Source: Thermoplasmata archaeon
GTDB lineage: Archaea; Thermoplasmatota; Thermoplasmata; Lutacidiplasmatales; UBA184
Reading direction: 5' to 3'
Length of the DNA: 12,621 nt
Assembly: GCA_021798415.1 (NCBI GenBank)
Contig: JAJZGO010000040.1
Span: 1 to 12,621 of the forward strand
Position numbers and translations under genes: made by a program. Position 1 is the stretch's first letter, and every line of letters starts with the position of its first letter. Shown piece after piece: positions 1 through 5,814 of this stretch. The notes below the pieces were generated by a model. The model saw nothing but the letters and a program-made list of their open reading frames with translations, was not told the DNA's origin and did no database searches.

Positions 1-576
1 CCCGGTCCGGAGGAGACCGAGGTCCGGACGATCCTGGGCGATCCGCCGCCACGGATCCTCGCCTATCCGCGCGAATCGGTCGTCTCCGAAAAGCTGAACG
101 CCATGGTGACGCTGGGTGAGCGGAACAGCCGCTACAAGGACTTCTACGACCTCCACGCCCTGGCGAACGCATTCGACTTCGACCAAGACACGCTCGTGCG
201 CGCGGCGCGGGCGACTTTCCAGCGCAGGCGCACACCGCTGGTCGCGGCGCTCCCGGCGCCCGCGAGGAACCCGACGACCTCCCCGCCGCTTGCCGCGAGG
301 CGGCGCGCGGTCCCGACCGCCTCGAGCGAGGCGCCGGCGAGACGGCCTCCGCTCGACTCGCCGACCACGAGGACCGTGGGCGTCACGGGAAGACCTTGGC
401 CTCCTCGCGCAGCACCCGGACGAGCTTCGCCGCAGCCTCGGCCGGGGTCTTGTACTCGATCATCGCGGCGCCCGTCCGCGGCGGGGGAAGTTCGAACTTC
501 TCGGCCACGCTCCGGGGCGCCGAGGGGTCCTCGGGGGCGTAGGGGACCTTCGAGATCGCCACCCGCCGGGACTTGA
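1..576 (+). CDS. AbiEii/AbiGii-family nucleotidyltransferase toxin, C-terminal part, 3' end disrupted
   Basis: Reading frame 1 is open from the window edge, so the start is outside. The translated part contains ILAYPRESVVSEKLNAMVTL, then ERNSRYKDFYDL and ATFQRRRTPL. This is the pattern of the AbiEii/AbiGii (PF08843) family, whose members read roughly YPxExVxAEKLxAMVxLG-NSRMKDFYDL and end with ATFxRRGTPLP plus a short tail. Known members are nucleotidyltransferase toxins of abortive-infection toxin-antitoxin pairs; the catalytic N-terminal part and any AbiEi antitoxin would lie left of the window. Family similarity stops near base 240-262. The rest of the frame, to the stop at 574-576, is Pro/Arg/Ser-rich and lies antisense to etfA and etfB, so I read it as an artefact of the breakpoint rather than a native C-terminus. 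The genuine remnant is about bases 1-255. Family call is strong; whether the gene is functional is doubtful. Confidence 0.72.
   Translation, partial: PGPEETEVRTILGDPPPRILAYPRESVVSEKLNAMVTLGERNSRYKDFYDLHALANAFDFDQDTLVRAARATFQRRRTPLVAALPAPARNPTTSPPLAARRRAVPTASSEAPARRPPLDSPTTRTVGVTGRPWPPRAAPGRASPQPRPGSCTRSSRRPSAAGEVRTSRPRSGAPRGPRGRRGPSRSPPAGT
144..386 (-). pseudogene. etfA: Electron transfer flavoprotein alpha subunit, N-terminal fragment
   Basis: A GTG at 386-384 overlaps the TGA of etfB (GTGA), the usual arrangement of etfB-etfA operons. The first ~50 residues, beginning VTPTVLVVGESSGGRLAGAS and continuing LEAVGTARRLAASGGEVVGF, match the N-terminal Rossmann-like domain of ETF alpha, where ASLEALGAARxLA is a hallmark. 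From about residue 47-51 (bases ~250-234) similarity ends, and the frame runs through sequence antisense to the AbiEii gene to a TAG at 146-144. Only 80 codons remain of a protein usually near 310-330 residues, and the C-terminal FAD-binding domain is absent. ETF alpha and beta form the soluble heterodimer that takes electrons from acyl-CoA dehydrogenases, so this copy cannot work. It is either a gene broken by rearrangement or a contig-joining error. Confidence 0.75.
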
Positions 577-1165
577 GGATCGCGGGGAGCTTCGCCGTAC
601 GCGGGTCGTTCCACGCCTGCTGGAGACCGATCACGCACGGGGTCGGGGCCTCCCAGATCTCGAGGCCGCCCTCGGTCGCCCGTCGGAACCGGAGCCGGCC
701 GCTCGGCGCGTCGAACCGAAGGTCGACCACGAACCCCACGTCCGGCACGCCGAGAAGTTCGCCCAGCACGGCCGCGACGAGACCGGCCTCGTCGTCGCCG
801 GCCTGCTTTCCGCAGAGGACGAGGTCGTGCGGCATGGCGCCGATCGCCCGCGCGAGCGCCCTTCCGGTCGCGACCGGGTCCGGGGCCGGCCCGGGGGGCG
901 CCTCGACCCAGGTCGCCTGGTCGCAGCCGAGCGCGATCGCGGCCCGCAGCACCTCCTCGGTGCGCGGCGCCGGTCCCAACGACACGGCGTGGACCTTCGA
1001 GCCGGGAAGCGACTCCTTGAGGAGGAGCGCCTGCTCGACCGCCGACTCGTCGTACCCGGCGAGGACGAACTTCACCGCCTCGGGGTCGAGCGACGTCCCG
1101 TCCGCGGAGACCCTCAGGCGCGTCTCGCCCTCGGGGACCGGCTTGACGCAGACGACGATCTCCAC
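383..1165 (-). CDS. etfB: Electron transfer flavoprotein beta subunit
   Basis: 260 residues, a normal length for ETF beta. It opens with MEIVVCVKPVPEGETRLRVS and has the conserved GYDESAVEQALLLKE segment (residues ~37-51) and DLVLCGKQAGDDEAGLVAAV (residues 114-133), the nucleotide-binding part of the fold. ETF beta pairs with ETF alpha, binds AMP and helps carry electrons from acyl-CoA dehydrogenases to the respiratory chain through an ETF-quinone oxidoreductase. The start is GTG at 1165-1163, preceded by AGGGGG about 5-6 nt upstream, one of few Shine-Dalgarno-like sequences in this window; this fits an internal operon gene. It begins 12 nt after the acyl-CoA dehydrogenase stop and overlaps etfA at GTGA. 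The adjacent dehydrogenase is its likely electron donor, but its alpha partner here is truncated. Confidence 0.93.
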   Translation of the reverse strand: MEIVVCVKPVPEGETRLRVSADGTSLDPEAVKFVLAGYDESAVEQALLLKESLPGSKVHAVSLGPAPRTEEVLRAAIALGCDQATWVEAPPGPAPDPVATGRALARAIGAMPHDLVLCGKQAGDDEAGLVAAVLGELLGVPDVGFVVDLRFDAPSGRLRFRRATEGGLEIWEAPTPCVIGLQQAWNDPRTAKLPAILKSRRVAISKVPYAPEDPSAPRSVAEKFELPPPRTGAAMIEYKTPAEAAAKLVRVLREEAKVFP

Positions 1166-1177
1166 GAAGCGCCCCCT

Positions 1178-2326
1178 TCAGTCGTACGACTTGAGGAGCT
1201 CGCGGGCGATCACGGTCCGCTGGATCTCGTTCGCGCCTTCGTAGATCTGCGTGAGCTTCGCGTCGCGCAGGAGCTTCTCGACGGGATAGTCCTTCATGTA
1301 CCCGTATCCGCCGAACGTCTGGATCGCCTCGTCCGCGACGTGGAGCGCGGCGTCGGACGCGAAGCACTTCGCGATCGACGACTCGAGCGTGCCGCGGGCG
1401 CCGCGGTCGATCGTCCACGCCGCATGCCAGGTGAGCAGGCGGGCGGCGTGGATCGCCTGGGCCATGTTCGCGAGCTTGATCTGGATCGCCTGGTGCTCGG
1501 CGATCGGCTTGCCGAACGTGTAGCGCTTGGTCGCGTAGCGCGCCGCGTGGTCGAGCGCCGCCTGGGCGATCCCCGTCGCGAGGGCGCCGATCGGCGTCCG
1601 GGTCTGGTCGAGGGTGCGCATCGCGAGCGCGAACCCCTCGCCCTCCCCGCCGAGGCGCTGGCTCGCCGGGACCCGGACCTTCTCGAAGCGGATCGTGCCG
1701 GTCGAGGACGCGCGGTGGCCCATCTTCTCCTCGTCCTTTCCCGGGAGCACGCCCTCGGTCGAGCGGGGGACGACGAACGCCGTGATCCCCCGGTGGCGCA
1801 GGCTCGGGTCGACGGTCGCGAAGACGGTGTAGAGCTCGGCGTGGGGGCCGTTCGTGATGAAGCACTTCTCCCCGTCGAGGACGTACGACTCTCCGTCCCG
1901 CCGGGCGACCGTCCGCAGCGCTCCCGCGTCGCTCCCACCGCTCGGCTCGGTCAGGCAGAACGCGGCGAACCGGTAGTCGGCGCAGAACGGCGTCAGGATC
2001 CGGGTCTTCTGCTCGGCCGTGCCTCCGAGCAGGATCGGCTCGAGCGCGAGGCAGTTCGCGATGATCGAGGTGGTCATGCCGCCGCAGGCGTACGCGAGCT
2101 CCTCGACGATGAGGCACTGGGCGAATACGCCGAGGCCGCTGCCGCCGTACTCGATCGGCACGTTGAGGTTCATCAGGCCGAGCCCGTGCGCCTTGCGGTA
2201 CACCTCCTCGGGGAACCGTCCGGCCCGGTCGCATTCGGCGGCGACCGGCGCCATCTCGCCGCGGGCGAACTTCCGGGCGAGGTCCCGCAGGCTTTCCTCC
2301 TCCGGGGTCAGGGAGAAATCGGGCAT
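1178..2326 (-). CDS. Acyl-CoA dehydrogenase
   Basis: 382 residues, the standard length of short/medium-chain type acyl-CoA dehydrogenases. These FAD enzymes oxidise acyl-CoA to trans-2-enoyl-CoA and pass electrons to ETF. Both family signatures are visible: CLTEPSGGSDAGAL at residues 124-137, and QTFGGYGYMKDYPVEKLLRD at 336-355 followed by IYEGANEIQR at 361-370. Glu363 in IYEG matches the catalytic base of medium-chain, short-chain and butyryl-CoA dehydrogenases. The FAD/substrate loop KRYTFGKPIAEHQAIQ (267-282) is also typical. The ATG at 2326 has no Shine-Dalgarno, but a TATA-like element lies about 39 nt upstream, suggesting a very short leader. It is the first gene of an operon with etfB and broken etfA. 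Substrate chain length, or a branched-chain or aryl substrate, cannot be read from sequence alone. Confidence 0.93.
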   Translation of the reverse strand: MPDFSLTPEEESLRDLARKFARGEMAPVAAECDRAGRFPEEVYRKAHGLGLMNLNVPIEYGGSGLGVFAQCLIVEELAYACGGMTTSIIANCLALEPILLGGTAEQKTRILTPFCADYRFAAFCLTEPSGGSDAGALRTVARRDGESYVLDGEKCFITNGPHAELYTVFATVDPSLRHRGITAFVVPRSTEGVLPGKDEEKMGHRASSTGTIRFEKVRVPASQRLGGEGEGFALAMRTLDQTRTPIGALATGIAQAALDHAARYATKRYTFGKPIAEHQAIQIKLANMAQAIHAARLLTWHAAWTIDRGARGTLESSIAKCFASDAALHVADEAIQTFGGYGYMKDYPVEKLLRDAKLTQIYEGANEIQRTVIARELLKSYD

Positions 2327-2357
2327 GTACCGGGGGTCGGCGTGCCACCGGCATCCG

Positions 2358-2365
2358 CTATATCA
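2358..2365. promoter_or_regulatory. Shared TATA-like element between acyl-CoA dehydrogenase and larB
   Basis: CTATATCA on the + strand (TGATATAG on the -) is the only A/T-rich stretch in the 64-nt gap between the two divergent start codons (2326 and 2391). It begins 32 nt before the larB ATG and ends 39 nt before the acyl-CoA dehydrogenase ATG. Both distances suit an archaeal TATA box giving leaderless or near-leaderless transcripts. Inferred from spacing and composition only. Confidence 0.5.
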
Positions 2366-2390
2366 CGCTTGGGTGCGTGCGGGTCCGTCG

Positions 2391-3134
2391 ATGACGGCGC
2401 GTCGCGCTCGCGGGCGGGAGTTGAGGGTTCGCGCGTACGCCAGGCTCGACCGGGACCGCGCGCGACGTATCGGCCTCCCCGAAGTCGTCCTCGCGGAGGG
2501 GAAGAGCTCCGAGCAGCTCCTCGGAATCCTGCGGGCGCTATCGGCGGGCGGGCACGGCGCGCTCGTCTCTCGTCCCACCAGCGAGCAGCGGAAGGCCCTC
2601 GCGGTCGCAAGGAGGGCGGGCCTCGCGGTCCGCGAGCTCGCGGGGGGCCGCCTGGTCCGGCTTCGGGGTCCCCTCGGGCCGGTGCCCCTCGTGGGCACCG
2701 TGGCGATCGTGGCGGCCGGCACGAGCGACGTCGCGCTCGCCGAGGAGGCCCGCGCCGTGCTCGTCGAGCTCGGAGTCCGGGTGGTCCGGGCGTACGACGT
2801 GGGGGTCGCCGGACTGCACCGGCTCCTCCGCGCTCTCGACGAGCTCGAGCGCCACCGTCCCTCGATCTACCTCGTCTTCGCGGGCCGGGAGGGCGCCCTG
2901 CCCACGGTCGTGAGCGGGCTCGTCCGGTCGCCCGTGGTCGGCGTGCCGACATCGGTCGGCTACGGACGGGGCGGTTCCGGTGAGGCGGCGCTCCTCGCGA
3001 TGCTGCAATCGTGCGCCCCGATCGGGGTCGTGAACATCGATGCGGCGGTGCCGGCGGCCCTCTTCGCCGCGCACCATTTCGTCGGGCGCCCCGCCCGGGG
3101 GACGCGGGGGCGGCCACGACGCGCTCGGTCGTAA
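2391..3134 (+). CDS. larB: LarB: pyridinium-3,5-biscarboxylic acid mononucleotide synthase family
   Basis: 247 residues with the LarB/COG1691 layout: ARLDRDRARRIGLPEVVLAE near the N-terminus, then a PurE-like (AIR carboxylase) domain with GTSDVALAEEA (110-120), AYDVGVAGLHRLL (134-146), VFAGREGALPTVVSGL (162-177), PVVGVPTSVGYG (181-192) and LLAMLQSCAPIGVVNID (201-217). LarB carboxylates and hydrolyses nicotinic acid adenine dinucleotide in the first step of nickel-pincer nucleotide cofactor synthesis (cofactor of lactate racemase and relatives). The Cys in the QSCAP segment (Cys208) corresponds to the cysteine that binds the pyridine ring in characterised LarB. The tail after VNID reads AAVPAALFAA, whereas bacterial LarB has NGFGA. 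ATG at 2391 was chosen because it sits 32 nt from the TATA-like element; an in-frame GTG at 2373 would add six residues. LarC and LarE are not in this window. Confidence 0.87.
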   Translation: MTARRARGRELRVRAYARLDRDRARRIGLPEVVLAEGKSSEQLLGILRALSAGGHGALVSRPTSEQRKALAVARRAGLAVRELAGGRLVRLRGPLGPVPLVGTVAIVAAGTSDVALAEEARAVLVELGVRVVRAYDVGVAGLHRLLRALDELERHRPSIYLVFAGREGALPTVVSGLVRSPVVGVPTSVGYGRGGSGEAALLAMLQSCAPIGVVNIDAAVPAALFAAHHFVGRPARGTRGRPRRARS

Positions 3135-3175
3135 GGTGGCCCTCCCGGGCCGCCCGTCGCCGGGCGTCCGAGGCG

Positions 3176-3775
3176 ATGTACCGCAGGACCCCCGGTCTCT
3201 TCGAGGGACGCCCGTCCCGGTTCGCCCGATGGAGCCGCCCGAGGATCCGAAAGGCGGGCCCGGGGGCGCGCGTCCTCGAGCTCGGCTGCGGCCCCGGCCG
3301 CGACGCGCGCTACCTCGCCGACGCCGGGTTCCGGGTGCACGCCGTCGACCATGCGGCCCCGGCGATCGCGAGGGCCCGGGCGCTCGCGCCCCGGCCGCCG
3401 AACCTCACGTTCGAGCTCGCGGAGGCGCGCGCCGCCCTCGAGCGGCAGGGGTCGGGGACGTTCGACGCGGTCTACGCCCACGCGCTCTACATGATGCTGC
3501 CCGACCGCGAGCTGGCGCGGCTGCTCGGCGAGGTCCATCGGGTGCTCCGCCCCGGGGGCCTCCACTTGTTCGCGGTCCGCGCGTCGACGGACCCGAGGAC
3601 CCGCGCCGGCCGCGAGGTCGCGTCGGGTGTCTGGCGGGGCGGGCCGCACCGTACCCCGTTCCGCTACTTCCGGGCCCGCGCCCTCGACACCCTGACCCGG
3701 GCGGGGTTCGTGCGCGTCGCCCGTCGCTACGAGAGGGACGCCCGTCTCTGGTTCGTCTGCGACCGAAGGCCGTGA
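3176..3775 (+). CDS. Class I SAM-dependent methyltransferase
   Basis: About 199 residues. Motif I of class I methyltransferases, VLELGCGPGRDARYLADAGF, is at residues 33-52. It is followed by the acidic residue that binds the ribose of SAM in VHAVDHA (~54-60), a motif II-like FDAVYAHALYMML and the post-II LLGEVHRVLRPGGLHLF. This is the small 'methyltransferase domain 11/25' type often found with TehB-like proteins; substrate is not predictable. The start is uncertain. I chose the ATG at 3176 because residues MYRRTPGLFEGRPSRFARW resemble the usual N-terminal cap and nothing upstream in frame is conserved; a GAGG lies 2 nt before it, which is closer than normal. It begins 41 nt after larB and may be co-transcribed with it, although no link with nickel-pincer synthesis is known. 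Confidence 0.82.
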   Translation: MYRRTPGLFEGRPSRFARWSRPRIRKAGPGARVLELGCGPGRDARYLADAGFRVHAVDHAAPAIARARALAPRPPNLTFELAEARAALERQGSGTFDAVYAHALYMMLPDRELARLLGEVHRVLRPGGLHLFAVRASTDPRTRAGREVASGVWRGGPHRTPFRYFRARALDTLTRAGFVRVARRYERDARLWFVCDRRP

Positions 3776-3804
3776 CGGGCGGGCCGGCGCTTCGCTAGAA
3801 GGCC

Positions 3805-3808
3805 TTTT
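3805..3808 (+). promoter_or_regulatory. Putative TATA-like element (CCTTTTG) for the coiled-coil gene
   Basis: AAGGCCTTTTG is the only A/T-containing run in the 59-nt gap before the coiled-coil gene. Its T-run begins 30 nt upstream of the GTG start at 3835. The same CCTTTTG word sits 29 nt before the pyrF TTG start. Weak by comparison with an archaeal TTTATATA consensus, but the repeated word and spacing support it. Confidence 0.35.
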
Positions 3809-3834
3809 GTGGGGTCAGGCGCCTTCGCACCGGC

Positions 3835-4740
3835 GTGCCACCCCGGCCGTTCCTCAGCGACCAGGAAGAGCGGGACGAGCGGGAGGACCGCAACCGTCTG
3901 CGCACTCTCGATGCCCGCCTCGATGCCCTGCACCGGCAGCGCCAGCCGCTGAACGCGGACATCCAGCGGCTCGCCGCCGAGCAGCGGGCGCTCTACGACC
4001 GTCGCCAGGCCCCCCAGGACCTCGTCGAGAAGCTCTACCGGGAGCACGGCGAGCTTGGCCGGAAGGCCGCCGAGCTGAGGACCCAGCGCGATCGCGCCCG
4101 GACGAAGGTGGACGAGGCGCTGATCCGCTTGCGCGAGTTGCGGCTCACGTTCGCCCCGGGGGAACGGGTCCGCCCCGAGAACCTGAAGCGCGAGATCGCG
4201 GAGCTCGAACTTCTCCAGCAGACCCGCGCGGTGCCGATCGACGAGGAGAACGCCCTGATCGCCCGCCTCCGCCAGCGGTCGCAGGAACTCAAGACCGCCG
4301 AGGCCCGGGCCGGCCTCGTCTCCGAGCACGAACGCCAGCGCAAGGAGGCCGAGGCCGCGGTCGCGGCCGCCCGGGCGGAGGTCGACGCCCTCGGCGCCGC
4401 GATGGCCGAGGCCCGGTCGGCGCGCGACCGACGGATGGTCGAGATCCGCGAGACGCTCGAGGGCGCGGGAGCGCTCGTCGCCGAGATGCGCGCGAAGGGA
4501 CGCGAGCGGGCCGAGCTCATGGCGCGGGTCGACGCGATGGGCCGCGAGATCGCCGACCTCGAGCGGGAGGGTCGGCGCCTCATCGGGGCCGCGAGGGCCC
4601 GGCGCGAGGAGAGCCGCAAGACGGTCCGCGAGTTCACGCGGCACCGCGGTCCGACCGCGGACCTCCTCGACACCGCCGCCGAGGCGCAGCTCGCCGAGCT
4701 GATGAAGCGCGGGAAGGTCACTCTCGGCGGCTCGTCGTGA
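3835..4740 (+). CDS. Archaeal coiled-coil protein, COG1340-like
   Basis: 301 residues, almost all charged and helical. Heptad-rich sequence runs from about residue 8 to 110, is briefly interrupted near TFAPGERVRPE (~105-115), then continues from ~115 to ~280 (for example KREIAELELLQQTRAVPIDE, EENALIARLRQRSQELKTAE). The IAxLExxQQTxxxxxxxE block followed by a long second coiled coil is the arrangement of the uncharacterised archaeal coiled-coil family COG1340. There is no signal peptide, membrane segment or enzymatic domain. The function is unknown; members are cytoplasmic and scaffolding has been suggested only from their shape. The start is GTG at 3835, which has no Shine-Dalgarno and fits a leaderless start. 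The gene ends 18 nt from the convergent FKBP gene, with a small GGGG-CGTGT-CCCC hairpin between them. Confidence 0.8.
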   Translation: MPPRPFLSDQEERDEREDRNRLRTLDARLDALHRQRQPLNADIQRLAAEQRALYDRRQAPQDLVEKLYREHGELGRKAAELRTQRDRARTKVDEALIRLRELRLTFAPGERVRPENLKREIAELELLQQTRAVPIDEENALIARLRQRSQELKTAEARAGLVSEHERQRKEAEAAVAAARAEVDALGAAMAEARSARDRRMVEIRETLEGAGALVAEMRAKGRERAELMARVDAMGREIADLEREGRRLIGAARARREESRKTVREFTRHRGPTADLLDTAAEAQLAELMKRGKVTLGGSS

Positions 4741-4758
4741 AACGGGGCGTGTCCCCTT

Positions 4759-5679
4759 CTAGTAGAATTCGTAGACGCTGACGACGAAGACGAGCGTCTG
4801 GCCGTCGACCTCGGGGTTGAAGTCCTGGGTGTACGTCCCTGCCGCCGGGTCCACAGCGGAGACGATGTACTTCGACCCGGAGCAGCCGCTCGGGGCGGTG
4901 CCCTGGCCCAGGACGACCCCCTGGTCGGAGAGCGTGAGCCGGTTCGTGACCGTGATCGTGGTCGTCGTGACGGCCGTCACCACGACGGGCCAGCCGGTCC
5001 CGGGCACGGTCCAACCGACCGTCGGAAGGTTCTCGACGACCACCGCCGAGGCGTTCGCGGAGAGGATCAGGTCGTTCCAGCCATACGTCGGGTCGACGAA
5101 CACGACCCCCGGGGTCGCGTTCGTGCCCGGGTAGCTCTTCGTGAAGTTCGCCGGCGGAACCGTCACCGTCACCGGCACGGTCGTCGTCAGCGGTCGGAGG
5201 ACGAGGCATCCCGGGTTCCCCGACCCGTACCCGAGGTCCGGCGGCACCGAGACGGTCTGGCTCGTGTTGACCGGCAGTCCGAGGAGTCCCTGCCAGAACC
5301 CCGGAACGACGCTCGAGAACGTGAGGCCGCCGACCGTGTATCCGCCCGACGGCGCGGACGGCCCCACGTGCACGGGGAGCGGGGAGTACGCGGCCTCGCT
5401 CCCGCGGTAGGAGAACTCGAGCGACTTCGGCCACGTCAGGTTGTTCGTCGCGACCGAGTAGATCGAGGTGTCGAAGACTCGGCCCACCTGCGGTCCGCTC
5501 CCGAAGTAGCCGATGTAGTTCACGGTGACGTTGTCCCCGACCTGCACGACGCGGATGGGGGTCGTGGAGCGCACGTTGTTGTGTTCGTAGAGGAGGCCGG
5601 TCCCCACGCCCGCCGCCACCAACACCACGACGACCAGGACGATGGGGAGAAGGAGGGAAGGCCGGTCCGGATGCGCCAT
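4759..5679 (-). CDS. Membrane-anchored FKBP-type peptidyl-prolyl isomerase (long archaeal type)
   Basis: 306 residues. An uncleaved-looking N-terminal membrane anchor (residues ~8-30, LLLPIVLVVVVLVAAGVGTG) puts the rest outside the cell. The FKBP fold starts at VQVGDNVTVNYIGYF (45-59), with GRVFDTS (67-73) and FWQGLLGLPVNTSQTVSVPP (128-147) then LGYG (149-152). It closes with DFNPEVDGQTLVFVVSVYEF (286-305), equivalent to the DFNHPLAGKTLxF ending of SlyD/long archaeal FKBPs. Between the two parts lies an insertion of ~130 residues (the 'insert-in-flap' position), rich in Thr/Val and larger than in typical members. It carries NFT, NAT and NAS sequons and the only two cysteines (Cys158, Cys266). 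The family catalyses cis-trans isomerisation of prolyl bonds and acts as a folding chaperone; here on extracytoplasmic proteins, by inference. The ATG at 5679 directly precedes the membrane segment. Confidence 0.88.
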   Translation of the reverse strand: MAHPDRPSLLLPIVLVVVVLVAAGVGTGLLYEHNNVRSTTPIRVVQVGDNVTVNYIGYFGSGPQVGRVFDTSIYSVATNNLTWPKSLEFSYRGSEAAYSPLPVHVGPSAPSGGYTVGGLTFSSVVPGFWQGLLGLPVNTSQTVSVPPDLGYGSGNPGCLVLRPLTTTVPVTVTVPPANFTKSYPGTNATPGVVFVDPTYGWNDLILSANASAVVVENLPTVGWTVPGTGWPVVVTAVTTTTITVTNRLTLSDQGVVLGQGTAPSGCSGSKYIVSAVDPAAGTYTQDFNPEVDGQTLVFVVSVYEFY

Positions 5680-5707
5680 GGGTCTTACCGTGCGGTCGGG
5701 ATGGGGG

Positions 5708-5758
5708 TCAGCGTGTCGCTGGTCTCGTCACGAGTTCGGAGAGACAGGTGTTCCTCAT
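5708..5758 (-). other. Possible 16-codon leaderless upstream ORF before the FKBP gene
   Basis: An ATG at 5758-5756, 33 nt after the first T of a good TATA box, opens a 16-codon frame (MRNTCLSELVTRPATR, TGA at 5710-5708). It ends 28 nt before the FKBP ATG and is in a different frame (stop-to-start gap not divisible by three). The distance to the TATA box is the same as for the leaderless genes in this window, so the mRNA would begin at or a few bases before this ATG. It could be a regulatory leader peptide or a chance frame; no homologues can be checked here. Confidence 0.3.
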
Positions 5759-5760
5759 TC

Positions 5761-5774
5761 CCCCGAGCCCCGAG
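5761..5774. repeat. Tandem 7-bp repeat between TATA box and expected transcription start
   Basis: CCCCGAG occurs twice back to back (5761-5767, 5768-5774), followed by CCGGGGGG. On the transcribed minus strand it reads as repeated GCTCGGG. It occupies roughly -12 to +1 relative to the transcript start expected from the TATA box, a place where an archaeal repressor could act. It may also simply be GC-rich low complexity. Confidence 0.4.
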
Positions 5775-5783
5775 CCGGGGGGC

Positions 5784-5792
5784 GATATAAAT
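5784..5792 (-). promoter_or_regulatory. TATA box for the FKBP transcript
   Basis: ATTTATATC on the minus strand is the best match to the archaeal TTTATATA consensus in this window. It lies in a GC-rich background between the end of the RPAP gene (5815) and the FKBP gene. Expected transcription start is near 5760-5763, giving an ~80-nt leader for FKBP unless the short upstream ORF is translated. Confidence 0.65.
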
Positions 5793-5814
5793 CCTCGTCC
5801 GAGCCACGGGCCGC

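Noticed and set aside
387..2354. Long minus-strand open frame upstream of the etfA fragment
   Set aside because: Between 387 and 2354 this frame is only the alternative frame of etfB and the acyl-CoA dehydrogenase. Its last 80 codons are the genuine etfA start and are reported separately.
116..2983. 955-codon open frame on the + strand
   Set aside because: It lies antisense to etfB and the acyl-CoA dehydrogenase and out of frame with larB, is Arg/Gly/Pro-rich and matches no family. It is a by-product of high GC.
4741..4758. GGGG-CGTGT-CCCC hairpin between the coiled-coil and FKBP genes as a terminator
   Set aside because: A four-pair stem with no adjacent T-run on either strand. Archaeal terminators are usually T-rich, so this is not called.
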